From contig JADNRY010000334.1 in assembly GCA_015501585.1 (NCBI GenBank), positions 1 to 64,000 on the forward strand: a stretch of 64,000 nt of DNA, read 5' to 3'. The translations under genes were made by a program, and so were the position numbers. The notes under the pieces are model-generated. The model was not told the origin of the DNA. It was given only the letters and a program-made list of their open reading frames with translations, and did no database searches. Source of the stretch: Rhodocollybia butyracea. Lineage: Eukaryota > Basidiomycota > Agaricomycetes > Agaricales > Omphalotaceae. Each line of letters opens with the position of its first letter. The first letter of the stretch is position 1. Of this stretch, positions 1-10,719 are shown piece by piece.

Positions 1-188
1 GACGGGCTCTACGGCTGATAACTAGATTCTCATGTCTGCCGATATCTTATCCTCTATCTCAGAATGATCAGATATGATATGATATGATTACACTGTCATT
101 TCTCATTGCTCACGAGTCACATGAACAGAGTCGAGACTTGGCTCTACCAGATATGGTAAGTTACATAAGTGACCGGCCCTGAAATTTA

Positions 189-283
189 ACATGCAAGAAA
201 TTGACAGATGTCAGAACTTGCGAGAAATTGACACTTAGCCGAACTTGCGAGAAATTGGATGATCCAACTTGCGAGAAAATGAC
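189..283. repeat. short imperfect tandem repeat, about 26 bp unit
   Basis: The phrase AACTTGCGAGAAATTGAC occurs at about 214, 242 and 266 with small changes, and a weaker copy (ATGCAAGAAATTGAC) starts near 190. Spacing is 24-28 bp. No coding frame explains it. The rest of 1-530 shows no gene that I can support. Confidence 0.7.
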
Positions 284-529
284 TATGTATTTATTCACAC
301 CTTTTGAACAGCATAGAAGTCAGTGAGACAGCGTTGATGTATGGGGGAGCAGTGGACCCCTAGGTGGTGGCAAGGTGGTCACGGTGGTCGAGGAAAAAGA
401 AGCGAACATGAAGGCCTGACGCCCCACCTGCATCGGGTAGTTGGCCATAAAAACAATAGGCCCAAGCAGGTGATGAGACGAGTTAAAAAGACACATGATT
501 GTCGGTTATTGAACAATAGGCTGGAGATA

Positions 530-1243
530 AGGTAGAGAGCAGCCAAATACAGTTCACGTCAGGTGATCAAGGTGTGACTACCATATATGGTGAAATTATC
601 TTCAAAAAATCATTGTAAAAGCATTATAAAATTGAGTAGGCGCATTCCCTCTTATCGGTCTCATGAATCTATGGTAAGTTTTAGCTAAGAAATGATAGAG
701 GAGTTTTCAAAATGCTACTGAGATAAGTAGGGTAAGAATAACAACAAAATATACAACTGTTTGGGCATGCATTGGTGTTCGAGATCATTTATCCAAGAGC
801 CAGGAAGGATTCTATGGCCTTTGTATCTATCTCCAGTCCATGCCACCTGATAACTGCCTATATCTCGGTAGCGCACCTGCAATTATTCACTTGTTTTCTG
901 GTGAGCAACCCTCTTTGGCATCCTCGAAGCTGTCTTGACATTCCCTTTGAGGTTTTTAGTCATTCACCAAGTATTTCCTGGGATGATACTGTATTTACTA
1001 TCTGATGAACAAAACTTCGAGGCTTGTTTCTGCTACTCTTCTCTCAGATAGTCACTTTTTGTGAAAGTTTTGGTGGAACATTAGTCCTAAATATGTTTCC
1101 CACATATTCATGGCACGGATTGTGCATAGGTGGACAGAATAATTATCTACCTATTTATCTTCCTTTTTCAGTGAGAATTTCACCATATATGGTAGTCACA
1201 CTTTGATCACCTGACGTGAACTGTATTTGGCTGCTCTCTACCT
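530..1243. mobile_element. 714 bp inverted-repeat element flanked by TA (MITE-like)
   Basis: The left end begins AGGTAGAGAGCAGCC at 530 and runs about 68 bp. The right end, finishing at 1243, is its reverse complement with a few mismatches. Both ends are flanked directly by TA (528-529 and 1244-1245), the target duplication of Tc1/mariner-type elements. The short ORFs inside resemble no transposase, so the copy looks non-autonomous. The class is inferred from TIR plus TA only. Confidence 0.75.
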
Positions 1244-2740
1244 TACAATAAGATTACCGGTCATGCGTTAGTGACCCCCGCCTTATTATCACCTTATTGT
1301 TAATGATCGCCTAACGCAACGTTCCCTTCTTTTTTCCCAACCACCACCAACACCACAATTTTGAGTTCATCAACATCCACTGTCTGCTAAGCCCAAACTC
1401 ATGAGTCAAACTTCGTGATAAGGTATGCTAATTTGGTGCCACTATTTCAGAGCAACACGCCGAGCAGCGATCGGTCTACACTGTCTCCCGGCACTACATC
1501 TAGTGCACCCGCTGTGCGCATTTAACCTGTTTTAAGAAACAATCCAAGTGCCGTTGATTAAACACTTTGTTCAAATGTGAAGTTTACGTTTGAAAACACC
1601 GAGTACTAATGATTAAAGTTGTTGTTTAATTTGCTGATTTAAATACCTATTTAACATACTTACAGTAAACAAAGCTGTAAGCTATCCAGGAGAATGACTT
1701 CAATAGTTCGTTTAAATGAAGTTTTAAACTTGTTTAAATAACACTGGACATGTCCGCCTATGATTAAAAAACATAGATCCGGATTCTTTTGACGTGGTAG
1801 AGACGAAGCAGCAATTCCGAGATTGAAAACAATTCGGCCACATGGAAAATGAAACAATACAATGCAAATGGACCCTCTGGATATATGTATGACTTTAAGG
1901 TTTAAACTCTACACGCTAGCCTTAGAACCCAAATTGAGACATAAGCGCCTCTTCAACAAAGGGTTCACCGTGCAGCGGGTGGTATTCGATTTGCTTGCGA
2001 CCCTTTTCAGTATCCTGGTACCCGTGAGCCGAAAAAAGAGTGTTGAGCTATTGAATCATCCACTCTCCGATGTCCAGTACATGAACGTTTCTAACGTCCC
2101 TTCAAGTTTTATCTAGCCTGCTCTTGCTATTATATTATTCCCGTTACGTTTCTCCTCTTTCTTTCGCTGGGATGTCTTTTGGAGCCATTCACCAGCAAGC
2201 ATTTCGCCTACGGTTTCACTACCTGCCAAAGTTCACCCTCGTCGTTCGATCTGCCTGTGTAATGGTGCTCATGTGTTCACGTTTCTGGTACTCAGGTCTA
2301 GGACCTCAGCAAAACCGTACTCGTCCGGTATAAAATCTGTATACATACCAATATTAAATTGATATTAAAATTACGTTTTGCTATCTGAAACTAACAACAA
2401 TTCATCTCCAGCTGGCAGTGCTTTCTACTCAGTGCCTTGGGCTCTATGAGATATGAAGATATGGGGCTTGTAGAGTAATTTTGGTAATTGCATCACCTCC
2501 AATATTTGCTGAATGTTTGTGTATTTGTCTGGCAGAGTTGGTCTGGCACTTGTCTGGCACTTCAAGTACGTTGGACTCAACTCAATGAGCTCGTTGCGGT
2601 GTGCGACACCAATTTGAGCAAAGCCTGGTTTATGTGAAAACGCTCACTGTCCACAGTACATGCCCCCTTTTTTACCAGTTTCTGTTTGAATTCATTCTCT
2701 TCAATGTATTCGTTGGAGTATGTTGCTCGGTCGTTCCGCT
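1244..2740. other. intergenic, no gene recognised
   Basis: AT-rich stretch with several TTTAAAC/GTTTAAA half-sites around 1530-1740. Short ORFs at 1862-2116 and 2124-2333 resemble no family and have no convincing splice context. I see nothing else that can be supported. Confidence 0.4.
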
Positions 2741-3270
2741 GTTTGCCCTTGCCCCCTTCAGTGTCCTCGCGGGAGGTAAACATCGCACCGATGAGGAAGA
2801 GCAGCGCCGTAAGGAAGCGGGGAGGAAGGGCGCACTATGGCTGGTGATTGGGAATGAACTGATCTTGAAAGTCGCGAAGGACATCGGAGCAAGAAGTATT
2901 TCAGCGGGTGAGTTACTATCTCTTCTTTCCTTGCCAAAATCAATCTGAACGACTCGCAGCTGCAACTGCATATGTTGTGCAGAAAATGCCCTACGAATTC
3001 CCGATCATTGGAGGGCGCAAAATCGAAAACCTCAAAGATAATATTGAGGCGTTGGATCTTACCTGAGTGACGAACAGAACAAGGAGTTCGAGAGCGTCGG
3101 GCCGTTCGAAGTCGAATTTTATCGTAAGTCTACTAACTCGGAATGCCAGCTTGGCTTACTTTTTGTTCTGGCGTTACTGTATTACATTAGGGCGATGGTT
3201 CTAAGACGAATCTTCGTTTCAAAGATGGCGTTGAACATGGTGAGAATCCCCCACGCCAAAGTACTTCAAC
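2740..3270 (+). pseudogene. aryl-alcohol dehydrogenase (aldo-keto reductase) C-terminal relic
   Basis: Translation from about 2755 gives VLAGGKHRTDEEEQRRKEAG, then VAKDIGARS. After a likely intron (2908-2959, GTGAGT..CAG) it gives [18 protein letters not shown] and [11 protein letters not shown]. These match the C-terminal third of fungal aryl-alcohol dehydrogenases, NADPH-dependent aldo-keto reductases of lignin-derived aldehyde metabolism. The frame breaks near 3060: the next stretch [20 protein letters not shown] is in another frame. The N-terminal catalytic half (Asp, Tyr, Lys, His of the AKR site) is not found upstream. So this is a truncated, frameshifted remnant and not a working enzyme. 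Confidence 0.8.
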
Positions 3271-4347
3271 CTCAATGAGCATGGTTTAGTACTGGACAAT
3301 GGAAATGCTTATGTAGGTAGTATTTGGCGGAACCACTATGTTTCTAGCAACAGAGACGATTTTTTACTCCGCGCTTTTTGCCTCGGTCTTCATATTCATA
3401 AGAAGACTCGGATTCATAACTGCGTCTTTTACTTCACAACCACCAGCAAGCATAATGCAAGGAACTTGTATGAACACTTCCTCTTTGTTTATGGTTTCCG
3501 ACCATCACTTGGCCAACTAATTGTCATATGTTGGTCACAAGTTGGTCATATGAAACTGGCCAGCAGAAGCAATTCTACATTGAAAACATGCAAACATGCA
3601 CAAGCAGTTTCCTGTCCCAAAAGCAAACACAGAATTAGTACAAGGTACCGTCACGACTAGTTTTACTAGCCCCAGCATCATACATGATGGTGATATCAAC
3701 ATTGTTCCCTGGCACAGGAACCGTGTATTCTGAATTACCATCTGAGTTATGGTGCTAATTGTCCAACAAAGTTGGCCTCATGCATCATCTTTGTATCGCA
3801 TACCCATCCGTATTCGATCCCTTGATATCATCTTCTCCATCTCCGTCAAGAACAGCTCTATGCAAAGCCAGAAGTTACATCTCGACTCAAACTCGGAATT
3901 ATTGTGGATCACCTGGTCGCTGCAATATTCGGCATGGGGTGGAGGCGGAAGAATTGGTGGGGAGTAGTCGGAATGGACGAGCCATACTTATAAAATCCCT
4001 ACACCCCCAGCAAGATCCCCAGCGCTGACAACATGGCAGACACGTCAGTATGAAAGCGAGAGCCATATTTAGAATACACTCGCATTTACCCATGCAACTC
4101 AGACTTCAGTGAGTTATTTTTGAACACCCAAGGATTCTAGATCCGAATCTAGCTCTACGTATGATGATGTGGTAAGTATTGGACAAATTGACCCAGCTCA
4201 TTGAACCCAAAGGCTATCCTACGGGCCTTCAAGTTGCGGAAAATTCTTAAAGTCAGATGCGCCTATAATAGCTTCTATCAGGCTTGGGGTATTTGAAGAA
4301 AATCTCTTTTTTATCTCAACTTCAACACAACGGGCACTAACTCAAAT
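3271..4347. other. intergenic, possible unrecognised relic
   Basis: No gene is recognised. On the minus strand near 3650-3740 a short open stretch reads EYTVPVPGNNVDITIMYDAG before a stop, which looks protein-like, but the frame does not extend cleanly in either direction. I cannot name a family. Confidence 0.3.
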
Positions 4348-5991
4348 ATGCCTCCTTCTCTATCGTCCTCGACTTATTATTTTAGTGTCGGTCTAGGAGG
4401 GATGCTCTATGGAGTTTTCCTTGCTTTAACAGCCATAGCAGCTGTTCTTGACATCAAACATCGCCGAAGTCGTCCACTGCATGAACAAACTATTCTTCAT
4501 GGACGCGGAGGTGTATTATTTGCATCTGCAGGTCCCAGAAATATGCGTCGGCAGAGCTGGCTTAAGGCGAAATACTTGGCTCGCTTCATGATTCCATTTA
4601 AATTTTCATTTTCTCAAGTCGTGACAGTCTTGTTGGGTATCATTATCACTACAGTCAGTATGGTTCTTATGTTCAATAATTAAGATATTCATTGACTAAC
4701 TTTGGTTTTCCCATAGCACCGGGGTAACCTCATGTATCGAGGATGTATGATGTTTGTGGTGTTCGGTGGTGGTCAGGCTGGAGAGAATTTTCTTGATGAC
4801 CCATCTCAATCGAGTGAAACAATATCCAACGTGTCTATCGCACTCACTTCGTTGATATTTGATGCCGCCATGGTACGAGTCCTGCCCTTACTCTCTGTAA
4901 ATATTTAACAATCCAGTGCCCCAGTGCTATCGTCTACGAGTATTCTACATTGATACTTGGATGGTTATAGTGATACCTGCGTTGACGTTTGTTGGACAAA
5001 TCGGTAAGTACTGTAATGTAATGTCGTGCGTTTGCATCATTGACCATCCGAGTTCTAGTGACCGCAATTATAATCAGTGTCTCCCTTACTCAAACTACTC
5101 CTGGCTCATCTAAGCCGTGGAGCCTGGTTACATCTTATGCGGCCCTGACCTTGGTGTATGTGCCTTACTCTAATGTTCTGAGTATAAATAATAAGACCTC
5201 CACGCCACGTCCCTCAGTACAAATGTTTACTGCACAGGTCTAGACTCCAGTCCATTTTCAAGTTGATAGAATGTGTGCTGACCTGGTTTTAAATCAGGGG
5301 GAATCAGCCTTCAAATTTGGAGACACAATCACCGACTTGCTTCAGCCGGAATTGGTAGATCGTTGAATTCCTCGGTAAGAACTCATTTTTATCATAACCA
5401 GTAGCGTCCTATTTCTCAACGTCTTACCGTTTCAATTTTTATTGTAGATTGGCATCCTTGGGATCCTAATTGAGAGTTCGCTTCTCTATACGTATGTTTG
5501 TCTTTTTCAAGTTTAAACACATACGAGCTAAATTACTAATCCCACCCAAAGAGGCTGGAACATTGTCTACATATTTGCATATGCCATTGGAACGAACAAG
5601 CACTCCTCCCAGTCTGCCCTCAATGATTTTCTCATCGACACGTGGATTCCTCTCGCCGGGGTATCATTTGTTCTGATCACAGTACGTGTGGACTGGGCAG
5701 GGATGCGATGTCCGAAGTTAACAACAGCTTCTCGAGAACCGGCAATGGAAAATAATCCATGGTGCCACGTCAAGAACTAGAGGACCACTGACTTTTGCAG
5801 TCGGGCCCACTAGTCTTGTTTCAATGGAGATTAGAGAGGAAGAGGACATAGAAGCTCAGGATCCACCTCTTCACCACAGACAAGGCTCAAATGCTTCTGA
5901 TACGACAGCAGTGTTACCCACCATGGACAGTATGGCACTAATAGTTCTGAAAGAAAGGAAAGCTTTTGAAGCGTTGAAGTGTTTATTCTGA
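4348..5991 (+). CDS. fungal multi-pass membrane protein, probable late frameshift
   Basis: A consistent spliced model is join(4348..4653, 4717..4872, 4925..5003, 5059..5155, 5218..5237, 5298..5374, 5448..5491, 5552..5780), 335 residues, with good GT..AG borders and matching phases. Hydrophobic segments recur (GLGGMLYGVFLALTAIAAVL, SQVVTVLLGIIITT, WMVIVIPALTFVGQI, GWNIVYIFAYAIG, WIPLAGVSFVLITVRV). The order, with CYRLRVFY before the WxVIVIP helix and an ISLQIWRHNH block after the fifth helix, is that of the large agaricomycete seven-span-type family of unknown function. Literal translation stops at 5780. The +1 frame then stays open through RTRGPLTFAVGPTSLVSMEI to a stop at 5989-5991 and looks like the usual soluble tail, so one G of a run at 5761-5762 may be missing. 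A polyA-like AATAAA lies near 6040. Confidence 0.75.
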
Positions 5992-6470
5992 TAAGCTTTG
6001 TATCACCGTGATTAGACCACGGAAAGTCTTCCACTGAAATAAACTGTAATTTCACTCGTATTTCTCATTGTGTTTTCTTATGTTGTATCGGTCTACTACC
6101 CGATAATCGACCGGATCAAGATTTAATATTTAAGCCTAATGGACAGAGCTCTGCATTCCCCTCGGACAGATAAGGCAGCTCTATCAAGCCAGTCATTTAC
6201 AACCCAGAACAAGAAATCCACCACGTAGAAGATGAGAGACTCTGTCAGCGGTCACTTGAACCAGCCCAATTATGTGAGTATCTTTGTGTATGATCTCAGA
6301 TTCATTTGTTAGCAAGCTCTACTTGACCAGACCGAGGAAGTCCTCTACCCCTGATCTTGGGATTGTCGACGTACTTGCTACAAGGCTTGAACACACCGAA
6401 TTTTCGCTAATGAAACTGTTCCAGGGGCTACCAAATACATCGTTCACATACAAATGGATAACGACGGTAA
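5992..6470. other. intergenic between convergent genes
   Basis: Holds the 3' flanks of the membrane protein gene and of the minus-strand gene that ends at 6471. A plus-strand exon-like reading at 6436-6558 (ATKYIVHIQMDNDGNQVILL) overlaps the minus-strand last exon and is treated as its shadow. Confidence 0.4.
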
Positions 6471-7637
6471 TCAGGTTATCCTTCTGCGAGGATCAACACT
6501 ACCTGCCGTCTTGGGCATCATTATGAACAAGCTTTGCACACGAGCCCGAAAGCGGTCCTAAAACAGACATAAAATCGTCAAATGCGTCTGTCCCAAAATA
6601 ATAATAATAAACAAGACCCCGAACTCACATCCCTTTCAAATATCTTCATCAGCGGCTTCACATCCTCTTTCCTCCACCCATTATTCGCCAGCTGTTTATC
6701 CTGTAACGTCCCTGCATTCAAAAACTTGATAATCAGATTCTGGAAGTCCTTCGGCTTCGAATCAAACTCCTCTATCGTCTCGGGGAACTTCTTCTCTAGC
6801 CTGTCCTTCTCTAGCTGCGCAAGACGCCGAGCCTCTTCTTGTCGCCGTTGTTCGTTGTATCGTTCCTGTTCTGCACGTTCTGCTTCGAGTTTGCGTTGAG
6901 CTTCTTCGTGCGCTTGGGCTCGTTGGAGCTTTTTGTGGAGAGCGACGAGGCGAGTGCAGTACGTGTGGTTGTGTCGGGAGATGGAAGGGAGATGGGCCGG
7001 GGATGGGGAGGTTAGGGAGAATGGGTACGGAGGTTTTGAGTCGTAGAGGTTCTGAAAGGTTAGATAGGTTTATTATGCAATTATTTGATGGATATAGGGA
7101 GAGGACACACACTTTTTGGAAATCCGAAACCTCAATCATCTCTTTCACATCGTCCTCCGTGTAGTTCTTGAATGAAGCATTGGGATTATCGGTAATCTCG
7201 CGCTTCATCCACTCCCTGGGATCTTCATCGTAAACTTCATTTCGACTGCGATACCTATCCTCGACATCGTCCAGGTACTCTGTGGCGTTCAGATCGTATA
7301 TCCTTGAGAGAAGATTAGCGTGGTTTTTACGAAGCTCGTCGATTTCTTTTCGAACTGAGAGAGATGTTTCAGGTTCGGGTTTAGTCCAGTCGGTGTTCAT
7401 GATTGTGTCGAAGCTAAATAGACCATGGGTTGAAATAATCTGTAAAAGAAAAGCCAGAAGTTTTACTTGCCTGGGTAGTTTTATGGTATTCAGGCGTAAT
7501 ACTTCGATGGCGTGTTCGTGTACTTCTAATGTTTGACCGAGTGTAGTAGGCTTATCGGTGAATCCATTATGGTCTTTGTATTTCCTACTAGGAAGACGTA
7601 GACCGCGGCGAGCAGGAGGTGGAGGGGGAACAGACAT
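6471..7637 (-). CDS. conserved-looking coiled-coil protein, function unknown
   Basis: Three exons, complement(join(6471..6557, 6629..7051, 7113..7637)), all phase 0 with GTGAGT..TTTTAG and GTGTGT..TTTCAG introns, give 344 residues. The protein opens MSVPPPPPARRGLRLPSRKY. An acidic middle follows (EYLDDVEDRYRSRNEVYDED). A long charged helix at about residues 220-265 (KLEAERAEQERYNEQRRQEE) reads as a coiled coil. The conserved-looking tail has DFQNLIIKFLNAGTL and WRKEDVKPLMKIFERD. I do not recognise the family. It is divergent from the ADP/ATP carrier at 8120, sharing a 482 bp promoter. Its first codons and that promoter recur at 9938-10719. A 27-nt GTAAAA..ACAG stretch around 7440-7470 could be a mini-intron but the frame is open through it. 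Confidence 0.75.
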
Positions 7638-8119
7638 TCAGTTCCCGAGCCAGAATTACTGAGAGAGTGATTGAGGATTCGAAAGAGAGCCTTCACTCTG
7701 TGTGGCGCCTCGTGGTGGTCATGGAACAAGAGAATTGGCGCCCTGTAGCCTTGGCGTCTAACTATGCCGTTCATCTCCGCCTCGTAGTAAGTGCTGTATT
7801 CAAATATCCGTTAGTCTCGTTAAAGCTAGACAGGTGCTCCGCGCTCAGCTTCTGTTGGCTATACCGAATTGGACGTCACGACTAATACTTATCTAGTTAA
7901 ATGCCAGAGAACTGTGGGGCCTCATGACTCAAGGCTTTGCGTTCTTGAAAGGAACTTGCACAGCACAGCGGGAACTCGTTCACTGAAGAAAAATACTGTT
8001 CCGACTGTTCCGAGAATCCATATTCTTAAGCCCAAATTTTTTCCGCATATCTGTTTCTTACCGTCTACCTGTTTCAACCCCCCACTGAGTTTTAATTTCT
8101 TCTTATTTCTTGATAAAAA
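7638..8119. promoter_or_regulatory. shared divergent promoter (first copy)
   Basis: Lies between two start codons pointing away from each other (7637 on minus, 8120 on plus). Pyrimidine-rich stretches (about 8025-8110) precede the carrier ATG, as is common for strongly expressed fungal genes. The interval is partly repeated upstream of the second carrier copy. Confidence 0.6.
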
Positions 8120-9566
8120 ATGGCTACCAAGAAGGGAAAGACCCCTCAGGAGTTCGCCAGTGCGTGCATACCGCTTCCTACTCACATATGTACCTTCGTT
8201 GAAGCTCAATGGTCGAAACCTTTTCCCCCCATTCCTCATAGTGGATTTCATGATGGGCGGTGTTTCTGCTGCAGGTTCGTTCGTTAGGTTGCTCCTTCAA
8301 GTATTCCCCCACAGACTCTACGTACCCTGCTCTTTACAGTCTCGAAGACCGCCGCGGCTCCCATTGAGCGAATCAAGCTATTGATTCAGAACCAGGACGA
8401 GATGGCGCGTTTCTTAAAAGTCCGTTTTGACCTATTGTTAAAACCAAAAAATGCACTATTAGATCAAACAAGGTCGTCTCGCAACACCCTACAAAGGTAT
8501 CGGTGAGGCCTTCAAACGTACCGTCGGCGACGAAGGGTTTCTCGCGCTGTGGCGAGGCAACGGCACCAACGTCGCGCGGTACTTCCCTACCCAGGCCTTG
8601 AACTTTGCTTTCAGTCCGTGATCCTGCCTATTTCTCATTCTCTCCGCCATTAACGCGTATTAAACAGAGGATTACTTCAAGTCGCTTTTAGGCTTCAAGA
8701 AAAACGATGGGTACTGGACCTGGTTCGCGGGAAACATCGCCTCGGGTGCTGCTGCTGGTGCTTCATCGCAAATCTTTGTGTACTCGCTCGACTATGCGCG
8801 TACGCGTCTTGCGAATGACGCCAAGTCGGTTACGAAAGGTGGAGGGGAACGTCAGGTAAGCGCGCTTTGGTTTTTTTTTTTTTGTCCGAATGCGATTCTG
8901 ATACATTTTTTTTTGATTAGTTCAACGGTCTTGTTGATGTTTACCGCAAGACCCTCGCTTCTGATGGTATTGCCGGTCTGTACCGTGGTTTCGTTCCTTC
9001 CATCGCTGGTATCATCGTTTACCGTGGTTTTTACTTTGGTCTCTTCGATTCTCTCAGTGAGTGAACCTTGTTTTTTTCAATAGCACATTTTTTACTGACC
9101 TTTTTCCTTTTCAGAGCCTGTTGTTCTCGTCGGTCCTCTCGAAGGTTCATTCCTCGCTGCTTTCGCTCTCGGATGGGTCGTTACCAACGCTGCTGGACTT
9201 GCCTCTTACCCCCTCGACACTATCCGTCGTCGTATGATGATGACTTCCGGTACTGCCGTCAAGTACAAGTCTATGTTCGACGCCGGATCTCAGGTACATC
9301 CATAATACCCCACTATGTCTATCGAGTTTTTCACTGATTTTGTGTCATTATCGTAGATCGTTGCCAGGGAAGGTGTTAGATCTCTCTTCAAGGGATTTGG
9401 AGCTAACATCCTCCGTGCCGTTGCTGGTGCTGGTGTGCTATCACTGTACGATAAGGCTCAGGAGGTCATGTTTGGCAAGGTCTACTCTGGTGGTACGAAT
9501 TCTTCTTATCCTATCCCGGAACCCTAAGGTTCTCACGTCCTATCGTTTTTATCAGGATCTGGTTAA
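8120..9566 (+). CDS. mitochondrial ADP/ATP carrier, copy 1 (diverged)
   Basis: Nine exons, join(8120..8159, 8242..8274, 8340..8404, 8463..8613, 8668..8855, 8921..9056, 9115..9293, 9357..9492, 9556..9566), give 312 residues. It exchanges cytosolic ADP for matrix ATP across the inner mitochondrial membrane. Visible family marks: [20 protein letters not shown] in repeat 1, [14 protein letters not shown] in repeat 2, [13 protein letters not shown] in repeat 3 with the nucleotide carrier signature, and SLYDKAQ near the end. Oddities: the intron after codon DEM begins GC (8405-8406), where the second copy has GT. The motif [12 protein letters not shown] of copy 2 reads [12 protein letters not shown] here, and GASSLLFVY reads GASSQIFVY. 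Copy 2 is the more canonical paralogue, so this one may be specialised or relaxing. Confidence 0.93.
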
Positions 9567-9784
9567 GCCCGTTAAGCCTTTTTCCAATGGCGTGTTTGTA
9601 GACTTGCAATTTTTGGCTGAGTAGGTTTGTCAGTGATTTCATTATCGTCTTTGTTGAGATAACTACTTCGTACGATATCCTGGGCTTTGACATTGCCTAT
9701 TATATTTCCTTCCTCTCGTTTCTACAGACTACATACAAGACATCTTACTTATATATCTACGTATCTTACAGTTTCACCTCCCTC

Positions 9785-9920
9785 AGTTGTACCGATACCG
9801 TTCAACTGAGGTGAGCTTTCTTTTCTTTCATACTTTACTATCAGATTAGTTACTTGATTGGTAGATATATTTTCGTCTACAGGTAGCTACTACTAGTTGT
9901 ACCGATACCGTTCAACTGAG
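9785..9920. repeat. pair of 26 bp direct repeats, each palindromic
   Basis: AGTTGTACCGATACCGTTCA followed by ACTGAG occurs at 9785-9810 and 9895-9920. Each unit has CAGTTG/CAACTG half-sites at its ends. GATATATTTTCGTCTA also appears twice (about 9863 and 9921). The pair sits just before the left edge of the duplicated carrier segment. Confidence 0.75.
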
Positions 9921-9937
9921 ATATATTTTCGTCTAGA

Positions 9938-9996
9938 GTCTTTGTATTTCCTGCTAGGCCGACGCAAACCGCAAGAGGAGGAGACATCGAAGTTCC
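9938..9996 (-). pseudogene. duplicated 5' scrap of the coiled-coil protein gene
   Basis: On the minus strand this matches the first about 22 codons of the gene at 7637, including its ATG context (ATGTCTCCTCCTCTTGCGG against ATGTCTGTTCCCCCTCCACC). It ends abruptly. The same order (scrap, promoter, carrier) as at 7573-9566 shows that it was carried along when the carrier was duplicated. Confidence 0.75.
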
Positions 9997-10719
9997 CAGG
10001 CCGGAATTACTGAGAGAGTGATTCAGGATTCGAAAAGAGCCTTCACTCTATGGCGCCTCGTGGTGGTCATGGAATAAGAGAATTGACGCCCTTGGCTTAA
10101 CCGACGACGCTTCGGCGTCAAACTACCAGCTTAGTTACACGACGCGCCGCTCATCTCCGCCTCATAAAATGGAGAGAGTTCTGGTTAAGCATTTCTCTTC
10201 AGCTAGCCATCAAATGATACTCAGCGCTCAGCGCTCAGCCTCAGTTAGCTATCCGGATCGTAGCACTATCTTAACCAATTGGATGTCTATGATTACTACT
10301 TATCTAGTGTCGGACAGCGTTCTACCGATTTAACTCCCAGAGAAACAGTGCCCCATGATATTGCGCTCTGCAAGGGAACGTGCACAGCACAGCAGTGCGG
10401 TTGTTTAGTTCGTTTCGCGAATTCTTCGGCGTCGAGTTTACAAAGAAAAAGCAATCAAATTCTCAAAGGCAAAAACGTTTCGACCGCACATTATCATCGC
10501 TGCCCCGCAATCTTCTGAGCGAAATCCAAAGCCGCACACGACAAGCACACGAATCGAGAGAAAAGTGGGTCCCCGGCCCGATTCAATTCCTCGACACGGA
10601 TTGTTCCGATCCTGCCGAAAATCCTTCTTAAGCCAAAAAATTTTCCCGACACTTGTCTCTTACCGTCTACCACCAACCCCACTCAGTTTTTTAATTTCTC
10701 CTTATCTCTTTTCAAAAAA
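9997..10719. promoter_or_regulatory. duplicated carrier promoter (second copy)
   Basis: Segments such as GGAATTACTGAGAGAGTGAT, GAGCCTTCACTCT and TGGCGCCTCGTGGTGGTCAT are shared with 7650-7730. The copy is longer than the first because of extra sequence around 10080-10300. A pyrimidine-rich leader precedes the ATG at 10720. Confidence 0.6.

Noticed and set aside
2601..2971. Overlapping long ORFs on both strands around 2.6-2.97 kb
   Set aside because: The plus frame is the aryl-alcohol dehydrogenase relic; the minus frames are its shadows.
6284..6558. Plus-strand exon-like reading ATKYIVHIQMDNDGNQVILL
   Set aside because: It overlaps the last exon of the minus-strand gene, which is supported by matching intron phases; no plus-strand donor/acceptor pair gives a consistent frame.
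9068..9624. ORFs overlapping carrier copy 1 in other frames (also 11126-11665, 11930-12444)
   Set aside because: They run through introns of the carrier genes in the wrong frame.
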